From Chloroflexota bacterium (GTDB lineage Bacteria > Chloroflexota > Dehalococcoidia > SM23-28-2 > RBG-16-64-32): 21,846 nucleotides of DNA. Where the stretch lies: the NCBI GenBank assembly GCA_022564695.1, contig JADFKX010000013.1, positions 1-21,846 of the forward strand. Reading direction: 5' to 3'. This document shows, piece after piece, positions 1-6,362 of the stretch. Position 1 is the stretch's first letter. Every line of letters begins with the position of its first letter. Under the pieces are notes generated by a model. It was not told the DNA's origin and did no database searches. It saw nothing but the letters and a program-made list of their open reading frames with translations. The position numbers were made by a program, and so were the translations under genes.

Positions 1-548
1 GCATGGGCCGCCCTGCCGTGAAACTCCACGTTCAGCTCCAGGCAGGCGAGGCCGTAGCTGATGGAGGCATCGCGGTTGCCGGGATGGACCATCATGGCGC
101 AGGTCAGCCCTTTGAACGCGCCGCGGGCCGCCATGTACACCTTCCCCCCGGCCGCCTCCTCGGCTGGCGTGCCGATCACCAGCACCGTGCCGCCCGTCTC
201 GTCCACCACCGACTTGGCCGCGAGGCCGGCGGCGGTGGAGGCGGCGCCGATGATGTTGTGGCCACAGCCGTGCCCAACCCCCGGCAGAGCGTCGTATTCG
301 GCCAGGATCGCCACTCGCGGCTCTCCCTGACCGTATGCGGCACGGAAGGCGGTGGCTATCTTGCAGATGCCTCGCTCCAGGGCGAAGCCCTCGCCCTCCA
401 GGTAGTCGGCCAGCCAGGCGGCGGCCTTCTCCTCCTGGAAAGCGATCTCCGGGTTGGCGTGGAGCTTGAGGCTGAGCGCGATAAGCTCATCGCGGCGGCG
501 GTCCACCTCGGAGATCACCTGCTTCTTGAGCCGGTCGCGGTCAGCCAT
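1..548 (-). CDS. M20-family amidohydrolase / metallopeptidase (partial, 3' end outside window)
   Basis: This is the N-terminal 182 codons of a zinc-dependent amidohydrolase of the M20 peptidase family (the group with AbgB-like aminobenzoyl-glutamate hydrolases and PM20D2-like dipeptidases). The metal and catalytic signature is visible: AEYDALPGVGHGCGHNI at residues 83-99, with C95 and H97 in the usual metal-ligand segment, TPAEEAAGGK at 127-136 carrying the catalytic and metal-binding glutamates, and MMVHPG around H155. It breaks off at FHGRAAH, where the lid/dimerisation domain normally starts, because the window ends there. The ATG at 548 is preceded by AAGGA about 10 bases upstream and by a promoter-like sequence. 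It is transcribed divergently from apt. Family assignment is firm; the substrate is unknown, since M20 amidohydrolases act on many N-acyl or dipeptide substrates. Confidence 0.92.
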   Translation of the reverse strand, partial: MADRDRLKKQVISEVDRRRDELIALSLKLHANPEIAFQEEKAAAWLADYLEGEGFALERGICKIATAFRAAYGQGEPRVAILAEYDALPGVGHGCGHNIIGAASTAAGLAAKSVVDETGGTVLVIGTPAEEAAGGKVYMAARGAFKGLTCAMMVHPGNRDASISYGLACLELNVEFHGRAAH

Positions 549-581
549 GGACGCACCGTCCTTTCCAGATTAGGCCGCTCC

Positions 582-611
582 ATTCTATAGACAATAGAGG
601 CCGGGGGACAA
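582..611 (-). promoter_or_regulatory. Candidate sigma-70 promoter for the M20 amidohydrolase gene
   Basis: Read on the minus strand, TTGTCC (611-606) is followed 18 bases later by TAGAAT (587-582), a 5/6 match to the -10 consensus; TATAGA at 16-base spacing overlaps it. Transcription would start around 575, giving a short leader before the ATG at 548. The -35 box lies inside the left arm of the inverted repeat described separately. Confidence 0.5.
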
Positions 612-686
612 GCAACGGGGGACCGATAGGGTCAAGCAACCCCGCGGACTGAAGTGCGCGGCGCCTGTTATACAACTTGTCCCCCG
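602..686. repeat. Perfect 11-bp inverted repeat in divergent intergenic region
   Basis: CGGGGGACAAG at 602-612 and its exact reverse complement CTTGTCCCCCG at 676-686 flank 63 bases. The left arm covers the -35 box of the leftward promoter. Start-to-start distance is 74 bp, close to seven helical turns. Within the loop GGGGGAC recurs at 617-623, and CAAGCAAC occurs at 609-616 and 633-640. This could be a pair of operator half-sites for a shared regulator of the amidohydrolase and apt. No regulator gene is present in the window, so this is inference from sequence symmetry. Confidence 0.45.
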
Positions 687-716
687 CTAGTGCTCCTTGC
701 CCCCAGTTTCCTGAGC

Positions 717-722
717 TATACT
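717..722 (+). promoter_or_regulatory. Possible -10 element for apt
   Basis: TATACT matches the -10 consensus at 5/6. No convincing -35 box sits 16-18 bases upstream (TTGCCC at 697-702 is only 14 away). If used, transcription would start near 729, only a few bases before the apt ATG at 737, giving a nearly leaderless mRNA. That would fit the lack of a Shine-Dalgarno sequence before apt. Confidence 0.3.
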
Positions 723-736
723 CTACTCGCCTGGCC

Positions 737-1252
737 ATGGACCTGAAACGCTTCATCCGCGACGTGCCTGACTTCCCCGAGCCCGGCGTGCTGTTCCGCG
801 ATATCACACCGCTATTGCAGAACGCGCAGGCGTTTCGCCACACCATCGACAAGCTCACGGAGCGGTTTGAGAACAGCGGCCTGGCGGCCGTCGTCGGTAT
901 CGAATCGCGCGGCTTCCTGTTCGCCGCGCCGCTGGCGATCAATCTGGGCCTGCCGCTAGTGCCGGTGCGCAAGCCCGGCAAGCTCCCGGCAGCCCACATG
1001 CGAGTGGAGTACGCTCTCGAGTACGGCACCGGCGAGCTCGACATCCACAGCGACGCTCTGCACAGGGACGCCGCCGTCGTCATCGTGGACGACCTGATCG
1101 CGACGGGCGGGACGGCGATGGCCGCCGCCAAGCTGGTCGAGCTGTTGGGGGCGCGGGTGAACGCGCTCGCCTTCGTGGTGGAGCTGGTCGACCTGGGCGG
1201 ACGAAAGCGGCTGCAGGACTACGAAGTGTTCTCGCTGATACGCTACGAGTGA
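737..1252 (+). CDS. apt: Adenine phosphoribosyltransferase
   Basis: Converts adenine plus PRPP to AMP and pyrophosphate in the cytoplasm (purine salvage). The 171-residue length is normal for the family. Recognisable segments are FPEPGVLFRDITPLL near residues 13-27, VGIESRGFLFAAPLA (53-67), RKPGKLP (78-84), LEYG (94-97), and the PRPP-binding motif VVIVDDLIATGGT (114-126). I chose the ATG at 737 because homology starts there; an in-frame upstream ATG at 677 would add 20 unrelated residues. No Shine-Dalgarno sequence is visible, but a TATACT box sits just upstream. It is separated from the mtnA operon by 233 bases that include a new promoter and riboswitch. Its substrate adenine is the product of MtnP, encoded two genes downstream, so the neighbourhood makes metabolic sense. 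Confidence 0.96.
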   Translation: MDLKRFIRDVPDFPEPGVLFRDITPLLQNAQAFRHTIDKLTERFENSGLAAVVGIESRGFLFAAPLAINLGLPLVPVRKPGKLPAAHMRVEYALEYGTGELDIHSDALHRDAAVVIVDDLIATGGTAMAAAKLVELLGARVNALAFVVELVDLGGRKRLQDYEVFSLIRYE

Positions 1253-1282
1253 AGGGGCACGGCGCGAGCTGCCTCAATCGCC

Positions 1283-1312
1283 TTGACAGCACCTATAACG
1301 GACAGCTACCAT
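1283..1312 (+). promoter_or_regulatory. Sigma-70-type promoter of the SAM-cycle operon
   Basis: A perfect TTGACA (1283-1288) is followed after 18 bases by TACCAT (1307-1312), a 4/6 match to TATAAT. Predicted transcription start is about 1319, some 17 bases before the P1 helix of the SAM riboswitch. Position and order (promoter, riboswitch, mtnA) fit a dedicated promoter for the nine-gene operon. Confidence 0.7.
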
Positions 1313-1335
1313 CGAGGCGCAATCGAACAGGGCAG

Positions 1336-1451
1336 CACTCTTATCCAGAGCGGTGGAGGGAACGGCCCAACGAAGCCCGGCAACCGGCTGGGATCCGTCC
1401 CGTACGGTGCCAACTCCGACCCCTGCCCGAAGCGGGGGGAAGATGAGAGTG
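1336..1451 (+). promoter_or_regulatory. SAM-I (S-box) riboswitch aptamer
   Basis: Binds S-adenosylmethionine in the leader RNA and switches expression of the downstream SAM-cycle genes. The consensus core is all present: CCAGAG, then GGTGGAGGGA (1352-1361), GGCCC (1364-1368), CGAAGCC, GGCAACC (1379-1385) and GGTGCCAACTCC (1406-1417). Helix P1 pairs 1336-1345 with 1442-1451 (one G-U pair). P3 pairs 1383-1386 with 1405-1408 and 1390-1393 with 1398-1401. P4 pairs 1420-1426 with 1432-1438 around loop CCGAA. This is the four-way-junction SAM-I architecture rather than SAM-II, III or SAM/SAH types. The usual UGAA of the P2 kink-turn region reads CGAA here. Confidence 0.95.
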
Positions 1452-1488
1452 GAGTTACCAGATTTCTCCACCGTGCGAGAAGTTTTTG
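1449..1488 (+). promoter_or_regulatory. Riboswitch expression platform (likely ribosome-site masking, possibly termination)
   Basis: Two mutually exclusive hairpins can form. GTGGAG (1449-1454) can pair with CTCCAC (1466-1471); its first three bases are also the end of the P1 3' strand, so P1 formation with SAM would weaken it. When that helix is absent, TTTCTC (1463-1468) can pair with GAGAAG (1477-1482). GAGAAG is the only Shine-Dalgarno-like run before the TTG at 1486, so SAM would hide it. A run of five T (1483-1487) directly follows, so a weak intrinsic terminator with only two G-C pairs is an alternative reading. The pairing is seen; the mechanism is inferred. Confidence 0.5.
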
Positions 1489-2544
1489 CTGCCTGGAACT
1501 GAGAACGGCTTGATCCCTATCGAATGGCTGCCGGACGGCCGCGTACGGCTAATAGACCAGACGAAGCTCCCCCACGATGAGACCTACCTGGAGACCTCCG
1601 ATTATCGTGACCTGGTGAGGGCGATCAGCCAGATGAAGGTGCGCGGAGCGCCCCTCATAGGCATCACCGCCGCCTACGCCCTGGCCCTCGCCTCCCGCGA
1701 GACGCGCGCAACCGATACGGACGAGCTCATGTCTCGGCTGCGAATGGCGGCCGAGGAGCTGCGCGCTACCCGACCGACGGCGGTGAACCTGGCCTGGGCG
1801 CTGGAGCGTGCGCTCCGGGTCGCCGAAGCTGCCGCCGACCCCCAGGGTGCCATCGACGCCCTAGAGACCGAGGCCCACCGCATTCACGAGGAGGACATCG
1901 CAGCCTGCCACGCCATCGGAGCCAACGGCGCCTCCCTTCTGGACGCGGGAACCACACTTCTCACCCACTGCAACACCGGCTCCCTGGCCACCGGCGGCTA
2001 TGGCACCGCCCTGGGCGTGGTACGCGCGGCCTGGGAACAGGGTAAGTTGGAGCGCGTATACGTTACGGAGACGCGACCCCTGCTTCAAGGAGCGCGTCTG
2101 ACCGCCTGGGAACTCCAGCGAGAAGGTATCCCCTTCACCCTGCTGGTGGACAGCGCCGCCGGATCGCTCCTGCGGCGCGGCCTGGTGGGGGCCGTGGTGG
2201 TTGGGGCGGACCGCATCGCCGCCAACGGCGACGTGGCGAACAAGATCGGGACGTACACGCTGGCGGTGCTGGCCGGGGAGAACGGCGTGCCCTTCTACGT
2301 GCCAGCGCCCACCAGCACCATCGACCCGAACACGCCAAGCGGCGACGATATCCCCATCGAGGAGCGCGACCCGGCAGAGGTCACCGCCCTGGCGGGAGTG
2401 GGCGCGACAGCGGCCAACCCGGCCTTCGACGTGACGCCCTCCCGCTACGTGAGCGCGATCATCACCGAGAACGGCGTGGCCCGCCCGCCCTACGAGGCGT
2501 CCCTGGCGGGGCTGCTGAGGGAGGAGGCGCCCTCCCGTGGCTGA
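1486..2544 (+). CDS. mtnA: S-methyl-5-thioribose-1-phosphate isomerase
   Basis: Isomerises methylthioribose-1-phosphate to methylthioribulose-1-phosphate in methylthioadenosine salvage. At 352 residues it has the normal family length (eIF2B-alpha/beta/delta-like fold). Seen: KVRGAPLIGITAAYALAL near the N-terminus, the active-site cysteine C162 in LLTHCNTGSLAT, TETRPLLQGARLTAWEL, and the catalytic aspartate D242 in VVVGADRIAANGDVANKIGTY. There is no ATG or GTG start in frame. The TTG at 1486 is the longest choice; another TTG at 1510 would remove eight residues and sit fully clear of the riboswitch hairpin. It is first in the operon, directly under the SAM riboswitch, and overlaps mtnP by 8 bases. 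The function call is secure; the start is uncertain. Confidence 0.95.
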   Translation: MLPGTENGLIPIEWLPDGRVRLIDQTKLPHDETYLETSDYRDLVRAISQMKVRGAPLIGITAAYALALASRETRATDTDELMSRLRMAAEELRATRPTAVNLAWALERALRVAEAAADPQGAIDALETEAHRIHEEDIAACHAIGANGASLLDAGTTLLTHCNTGSLATGGYGTALGVVRAAWEQGKLERVYVTETRPLLQGARLTAWELQREGIPFTLLVDSAAGSLLRRGLVGAVVVGADRIAANGDVANKIGTYTLAVLAGENGVPFYVPAPTSTIDPNTPSGDDIPIEERDPAEVTALAGVGATAANPAFDVTPSRYVSAIITENGVARPPYEASLAGLLREEAPSRG

Positions 2545-3421
2545 GGCGAGGGTAGGCGTCATCGGCGGCAGCGGCTTCTACCGGATGGACGGCCTCACTG
2601 ACGCCGATGAGCTGCACGTCGATACGCCCTACGGCGAGCCCAGCAGCGCCATCGTCTTGGGAACGTTGGAAGGTGAGCGCATCGCCTTCCTGTCCAGGCA
2701 CGGGCCCGGCCACCGCATCCTGCCTCAGGAGCTACCGGACAGGGCCAACATCTACGCTATGAAAACTCTGGGCGTGGAGACCATCGTCGGCGTGAGCGCC
2801 GTGGGCAGCCTGCGAGAGGAGATCAAGCCCCTGCACCTGCTTGCGCCGGACCAGATCATCGACCGCACGCGGGGACGGCGACCTTCTACCTTCTTCGGCG
2901 AGGGGCTTGTCGCCCACATCAGCTTCGCCGACCCGTTCTGCCCTGAGCTGCGGCCGGCTCTGGTCGCCTCGGCGCGAGAGGCGGGAGCGACGGCCCACAG
3001 CGGCGGCACCTACGTGGCGGTCGAGGGGCCGGCCTTCTCCACACGGGCCGAATCGAACCTCTACCGCACCTGGGGCGCGGACGTCATCGGCATGACGGCG
3101 CTGCCGGAGGCCAAGCTGGCCCGCGAGGCCGAGATATGCTACGCCATTCTGGCCTGCACGACAGACTACGACTGCTGGCACGACGACGAGGCGGATGTCA
3201 CGGCGGACCTGATCGTGGCCAACCTCCAAAAGAACATTGCGGTGTCCCAGGAGGCCGTGCGGCTGTTCCTTCGCCGCCTGCCATCTGAGCGAAAGTGCGG
3301 CTGCCGGAGCGCGCTGGCGAATGCCCTGGTGACCCCTTTCGATCTCGTCCCTCCGGCCACGCTGGCGAGGCTGGCGCCACTGATAGCGAAGTACGTAACG
3401 GCGGCGAGCAAGGCGCTCTGA
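2537..3421 (+). CDS. mtnP: S-methyl-5'-thioadenosine phosphorylase
   Basis: Phosphorolyses methylthioadenosine to adenine and methylthioribose-1-phosphate, the substrate of MtnA. The PNP/MTAP family II signature is clear in 294 residues: GVIGGSGFY (7-15), RHGPGH (54-59) for phosphate binding, SAVGSL (87-92), VEGPAFSTRAES (162-173), GMTALPEAKLAREAEI (185-200) and TDYDCW (209-214). GTG start at 2537 with GAGGAGG (2521-2527) upstream; this site can fold into a small hairpin with CCTCC (2531-2535), so translation may depend on ribosomes finishing mtnA. The stop overlaps the next ATG as TGATG. Purine nucleoside phosphorylases are related, but pairing with mtnA favours methylthioadenosine as substrate. 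Confidence 0.95.
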   Translation: MAEARVGVIGGSGFYRMDGLTDADELHVDTPYGEPSSAIVLGTLEGERIAFLSRHGPGHRILPQELPDRANIYAMKTLGVETIVGVSAVGSLREEIKPLHLLAPDQIIDRTRGRRPSTFFGEGLVAHISFADPFCPELRPALVASAREAGATAHSGGTYVAVEGPAFSTRAESNLYRTWGADVIGMTALPEAKLAREAEICYAILACTTDYDCWHDDEADVTADLIVANLQKNIAVSQEAVRLFLRRLPSERKCGCRSALANALVTPFDLVPPATLARLAPLIAKYVTAASKAL

Positions 3422-4317
3422 TGGTCGATACCGCCCTCCCCAACGACCGGCAAACGGCCAGCGCTGAATATAGCATCGATCGGTTGGCCAGCCCAGAGGC
3501 CATTCGCCTCCTGCTGGCCCCCGAAGGCGCCTACGCGGCCTACGCCCTCGCCCAATTGTCACCGCCGTTTCTCGCCCAGAGTGAGTGGTGGTCGGCAAGC
3601 GGCCCTGCCGGCCGCGCCCTCGTCCTCCACTCGCGGGGAGGCCTGGGCCGCGCCATGGTCACTATGGGTGACGCGACAGCGCTCGATGTCCTTCTGAGAC
3701 TCCACCCTGGACCGCGGTTCTCGTTCGCCAGCTTGCGGCCAGAGCACAGGGAAGTGCTGCAGCGCCACTTCATTCTCATCCGCGACGAGCCGATGGTGCG
3801 TATGTCCGTCACCAAGGAGACGTTCAGACCAGTGGCGGGAGAAACGACACGGCTGCTTGGACGAGACATCGGTCACATCAACCGGCTGTACGCAGCTGAA
3901 GGCGGCCCTGCCTCCTACACGTCACGCCACGTGAACCAGGGCGTATACTACGGGATCATCGCAAACGGAAAACTGGTCAGTATCGCGGGGACGCACGTGA
4001 ATTCTCCCAGGGAGCGTATAGCGGTGGTAGGAAACGTGTTCACTCATCCCCTCCACCGCGGCGGCGGCCTGGCCACCATCGCTACCAGCACCGTGACCCA
4101 GGCTCTGTTGGAGCACTGCGACCTCGTCGCTCTGACCGTGGAGACAAGCAACACGTCAGCCCTTGCGGTCTACGACAAGCTGGGATACCGTCAAGAGTGC
4201 ACCCTGTACGAGACGCCGGCGGTCCGCAAGGACACGCTGGGGCTGGCCAGCGGCCTGCGCCGTCTGGCCGCTGGCTGGCGCGGCCGCCACCAAGGCAAGG
4301 AGATAGTGCTTCGATGA
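3421..4317 (+). CDS. GNAT-family N-acetyltransferase (FR47-like), substrate unknown
   Basis: A 298-residue protein with a C-terminal GNAT acetyltransferase domain. The acetyl-CoA pyrophosphate-binding loop is seen as VFTHPLHRGGGLA (206-218), and the typical terminal motif NTSALAVYDKLGYR starts at N244 with Y251. Roughly the first 150 residues are a separate less recognisable domain, common in FR47-like two-domain acetyltransferases. The ATG at 3421 overlaps the mtnP stop (TGATG), so translation is probably coupled. Longer in-frame translation back to 3295 lies inside mtnP and is not used. Sitting between mtnP and a DUF1028 gene within a SAM-controlled operon suggests a role near sulfur or adenosine metabolism, but nothing in the sequence names its substrate. 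Confidence 0.88.
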   Translation: MVDTALPNDRQTASAEYSIDRLASPEAIRLLLAPEGAYAAYALAQLSPPFLAQSEWWSASGPAGRALVLHSRGGLGRAMVTMGDATALDVLLRLHPGPRFSFASLRPEHREVLQRHFILIRDEPMVRMSVTKETFRPVAGETTRLLGRDIGHINRLYAAEGGPASYTSRHVNQGVYYGIIANGKLVSIAGTHVNSPRERIAVVGNVFTHPLHRGGGLATIATSTVTQALLEHCDLVALTVETSNTSALAVYDKLGYRQECTLYETPAVRKDTLGLASGLRRLAAGWRGRHQGKEIVLR

Positions 4318-4342
4318 GACCAGCGGCCAAGGTAATAGAGGC

Positions 4343-5074
4343 ATGACCTTCTCCATAGTCGCCCGTTGTCCACGAACGGGGATGCTGGGCGTCGCCACCT
4401 CCAGCAAGGCGCTGGCGGCAGGAGGCATGGTGCCCTACTGCCGCGCCGGCGTGGGCGCCATCGCCAGCCAATCGTTCGTCAACCCCTACCTGGGGATCGA
4501 CGGCCTTACCCTGCTGGAGCAGGGGCTGGCCTCCGCGCGCGCCCTGGAACGGCTGGTCGAGAGTGACCGCGGCCGCGATCTCCGGCAGGTGGCGATCGTC
4601 GACCGCGATGGACACACGGCCGCCTACACGGGCGACAAGTGTATACCCTGGGCGGGTGCGCTGGAGGGCCGGGGCCACGTCTGCCTCGGCAACATTCTGG
4701 CGGGCGAGGACGTGACCAAGGCGATGGGCCACGCCTTCGAGACTAGCGATAATGAAACCCTTCCGGAGCGGCTCCTTCGTGCCCTGGAGGCCGGTCAAGA
4801 TGCAGGCGGCGACCGCCGCGGCCGCCAATCCGCCGGCATGTACGTCGTCCATACGGAGGAGTACCCCTACTGCGATCTGCGCGTGGACGATCACCCGGAC
4901 CCGATACCGGAGCTACGCCGTGTATTCGAAGTGTTCCAGCGGGAAGAGGCGCCATTCTTACCGATTATGCCCCGCCGAGACGACTACACGCCGGACTGGG
5001 AAGCAGCTATTCGGATGCGTGAGACGTTAGAGTCGTCGCTGGAGGAAGAGGCGACGGCCACGAGGGAGCGATAA
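4343..5074 (+). CDS. DUF1028 family protein (putative Ntn-hydrolase fold)
   Basis: A 243-residue member of DUF1028, a family placed in the N-terminal-nucleophile hydrolase superfamily but without a well-established reaction. Family marks seen: N-terminal MTFSIVARCPRTGMLGVATSS, in which Thr2 would become the nucleophile after Met removal; GVGAIASQSFVNPYLG (36-51); AYTGDKC (94-100); GNILAG (116-121); and DAGGDRRGRQSAGMYVV (153-169). RBS-like GAGG lies very near the start. It lies 25 bases after the acetyltransferase gene and overlaps ahcY as TAATG, so it is an integral part of the operon. A hydrolase acting on an acylated or amide intermediate, perhaps paired with the preceding acetyltransferase, is conceivable but speculative. 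Confidence 0.88.
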   Translation: MTFSIVARCPRTGMLGVATSSKALAAGGMVPYCRAGVGAIASQSFVNPYLGIDGLTLLEQGLASARALERLVESDRGRDLRQVAIVDRDGHTAAYTGDKCIPWAGALEGRGHVCLGNILAGEDVTKAMGHAFETSDNETLPERLLRALEAGQDAGGDRRGRQSAGMYVVHTEEYPYCDLRVDDHPDPIPELRRVFEVFQREEAPFLPIMPRRDDYTPDWEAAIRMRETLESSLEEEATATRER

Positions 5075-6345
5075 TGACCAAACCTACGGTGGAGTTCGAC
5101 GTCAAGGACCTGACCCTGGCCGAAGACGGCAACAAGCGCATAGAGTGGGCGGCGCGGGAGATGCCCGTCATCAACAGCATCCGTGAGCGTTTCGCCAAGG
5201 AGCGGCCTCTGGCCGGGTTGCGGATATCGGCCTGCCTGCACGTGACCACGGAAACGGCGAACCTGATGCTGGCCCTGCGTGATGGCGGCGCAGAGCTGGC
5301 CCTCTGCGCCAGCAACCCCCTTTCAACCCAGGACGATGTCGCGGCTGCCCTGGTGGCGATTCACGGCATCCCCGTCCATTCCGTCCACGGCGAAGAAGAC
5401 GAGACGTACTACCGGCACATCCACGCCGTCCTGGATCAGAAGCCCCAGATCACCCTGGACGACGGCGCTGACCTTGTGGCCACGCTACACAAGGAGCGCC
5501 GCGACCTGCTGGAGGGCGTCATCGCCGGCACGGAGGAGACTACAACGGGTGTCACACGCCTTCGCGCGATGGCCACAGACGGCGCTCTCGCCTATCCGAT
5601 CATGGGCGTAAACGATGCGGACACCAAGCACCTGTTCGACAACCGTTACGGCACCGGCCAGAGCACCCTGGACGGCATCACCCGCGCCACCAACGTCCTG
5701 TGGGCGGGCAAGAACGTCGTGATCTGCGGATACGGCTGGTGCGGGCGCGGCGTGGCGATGCGGGCGCGCGGCATGGGCGCCAAGGTGATCGTCACGGAGG
5801 TCCAGCCGGTGCGGGCGCTGGAAGCCGCCATGGACGGCTGCCAGGTTATGTCGCTGGCTGAGGCCGCGCCCATCGGCGACATCTTCATCACCCTCACCGG
5901 CGACGTCAACGTCATCGATCAGCACCACTTCCAGGCGATGAAGGACGGCGCCATCCTCGCTAACTCCGGTCACTTCAACGCGGAGCTGAACATCAAGGGG
6001 CTGGAAGAGATGAGCGAGACCAAACGCCGTATACGCGACAACGTCGAGGAGTACCGGCTGATGAACGGTAACCACCTCTACCTGTTGGGCGAGGGCCGTC
6101 TCATCAACCTGGCAGCGGCTGAGGGCCACCCGGCGAGTGTTATGGACATGAGCTTCGCCAATCAGGCGCTCTGCGTGGAGTACCTGGCCACACGGCCCCA
6201 GCGGTTGCCGGTTGATGTCTACCCCGTGCCGGCTGAGATAGACCTGGAAGTGGCACGGATGAAGCTCGCTTCCATGGGCATTACGATTGACGAGCTGACT
6301 GACGAACAGCGCCAGTACCTCTCCTCATGGGAGGCGGGGACGTAG
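5074..6345 (+). CDS. ahcY: Adenosylhomocysteinase (short, archaeal/Thermotoga-type)
   Basis: Cleaves S-adenosylhomocysteine to adenosine and homocysteine, relieving inhibition of methyltransferases. 423 residues. Features: CLHVTTETANLMLAL near 49-63 for substrate binding, CASNPLSTQDDVAAAL, VNDADTKHLFDNRYGTGQS, the NAD-binding loop CGYGWCGRG (218-226), and GHFNAELNI. It lacks the roughly 40-residue internal insertion and the C-terminal Lys-x-x-x-Tyr-Arg-Tyr tail of the longer bacterial/eukaryotic enzymes, ending instead LTDEQRQYLSSWEAGT as in archaeal and Thermotoga forms. Some archaeal relatives prefer S-inosylhomocysteine, so the natural substrate is not fully certain. The ATG overlaps the upstream stop (TAATG), and metK follows 17 bases downstream, placing SAM use and SAM synthesis in one transcript. 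Confidence 0.96.
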   Translation: MTKPTVEFDVKDLTLAEDGNKRIEWAAREMPVINSIRERFAKERPLAGLRISACLHVTTETANLMLALRDGGAELALCASNPLSTQDDVAAALVAIHGIPVHSVHGEEDETYYRHIHAVLDQKPQITLDDGADLVATLHKERRDLLEGVIAGTEETTTGVTRLRAMATDGALAYPIMGVNDADTKHLFDNRYGTGQSTLDGITRATNVLWAGKNVVICGYGWCGRGVAMRARGMGAKVIVTEVQPVRALEAAMDGCQVMSLAEAAPIGDIFITLTGDVNVIDQHHFQAMKDGAILANSGHFNAELNIKGLEEMSETKRRIRDNVEEYRLMNGNHLYLLGEGRLINLAAAEGHPASVMDMSFANQALCVEYLATRPQRLPVDVYPVPAEIDLEVARMKLASMGITIDELTDEQRQYLSSWEAGT

Positions 6346-6362
6346 GCAAGGAGGAAAGCACG

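Noticed and set aside
697..722. Complete -35/-10 promoter for apt using TTGCCC and TATACT
   Set aside because: Spacing of 14 bases is too short for a normal sigma-70 promoter; only the -10 element was kept, at low confidence.
1463..1487. Strong intrinsic terminator after the SAM riboswitch
   Set aside because: The stem has six pairs including one G-U and only two G-C pairs, followed by five T. It is too weak to call with confidence; ribosome-site masking fits at least as well.
2732..3598. 288-residue open frame on the minus strand
   Set aside because: Opposite mtnP and the start of the acetyltransferase gene; no motif and biased composition.
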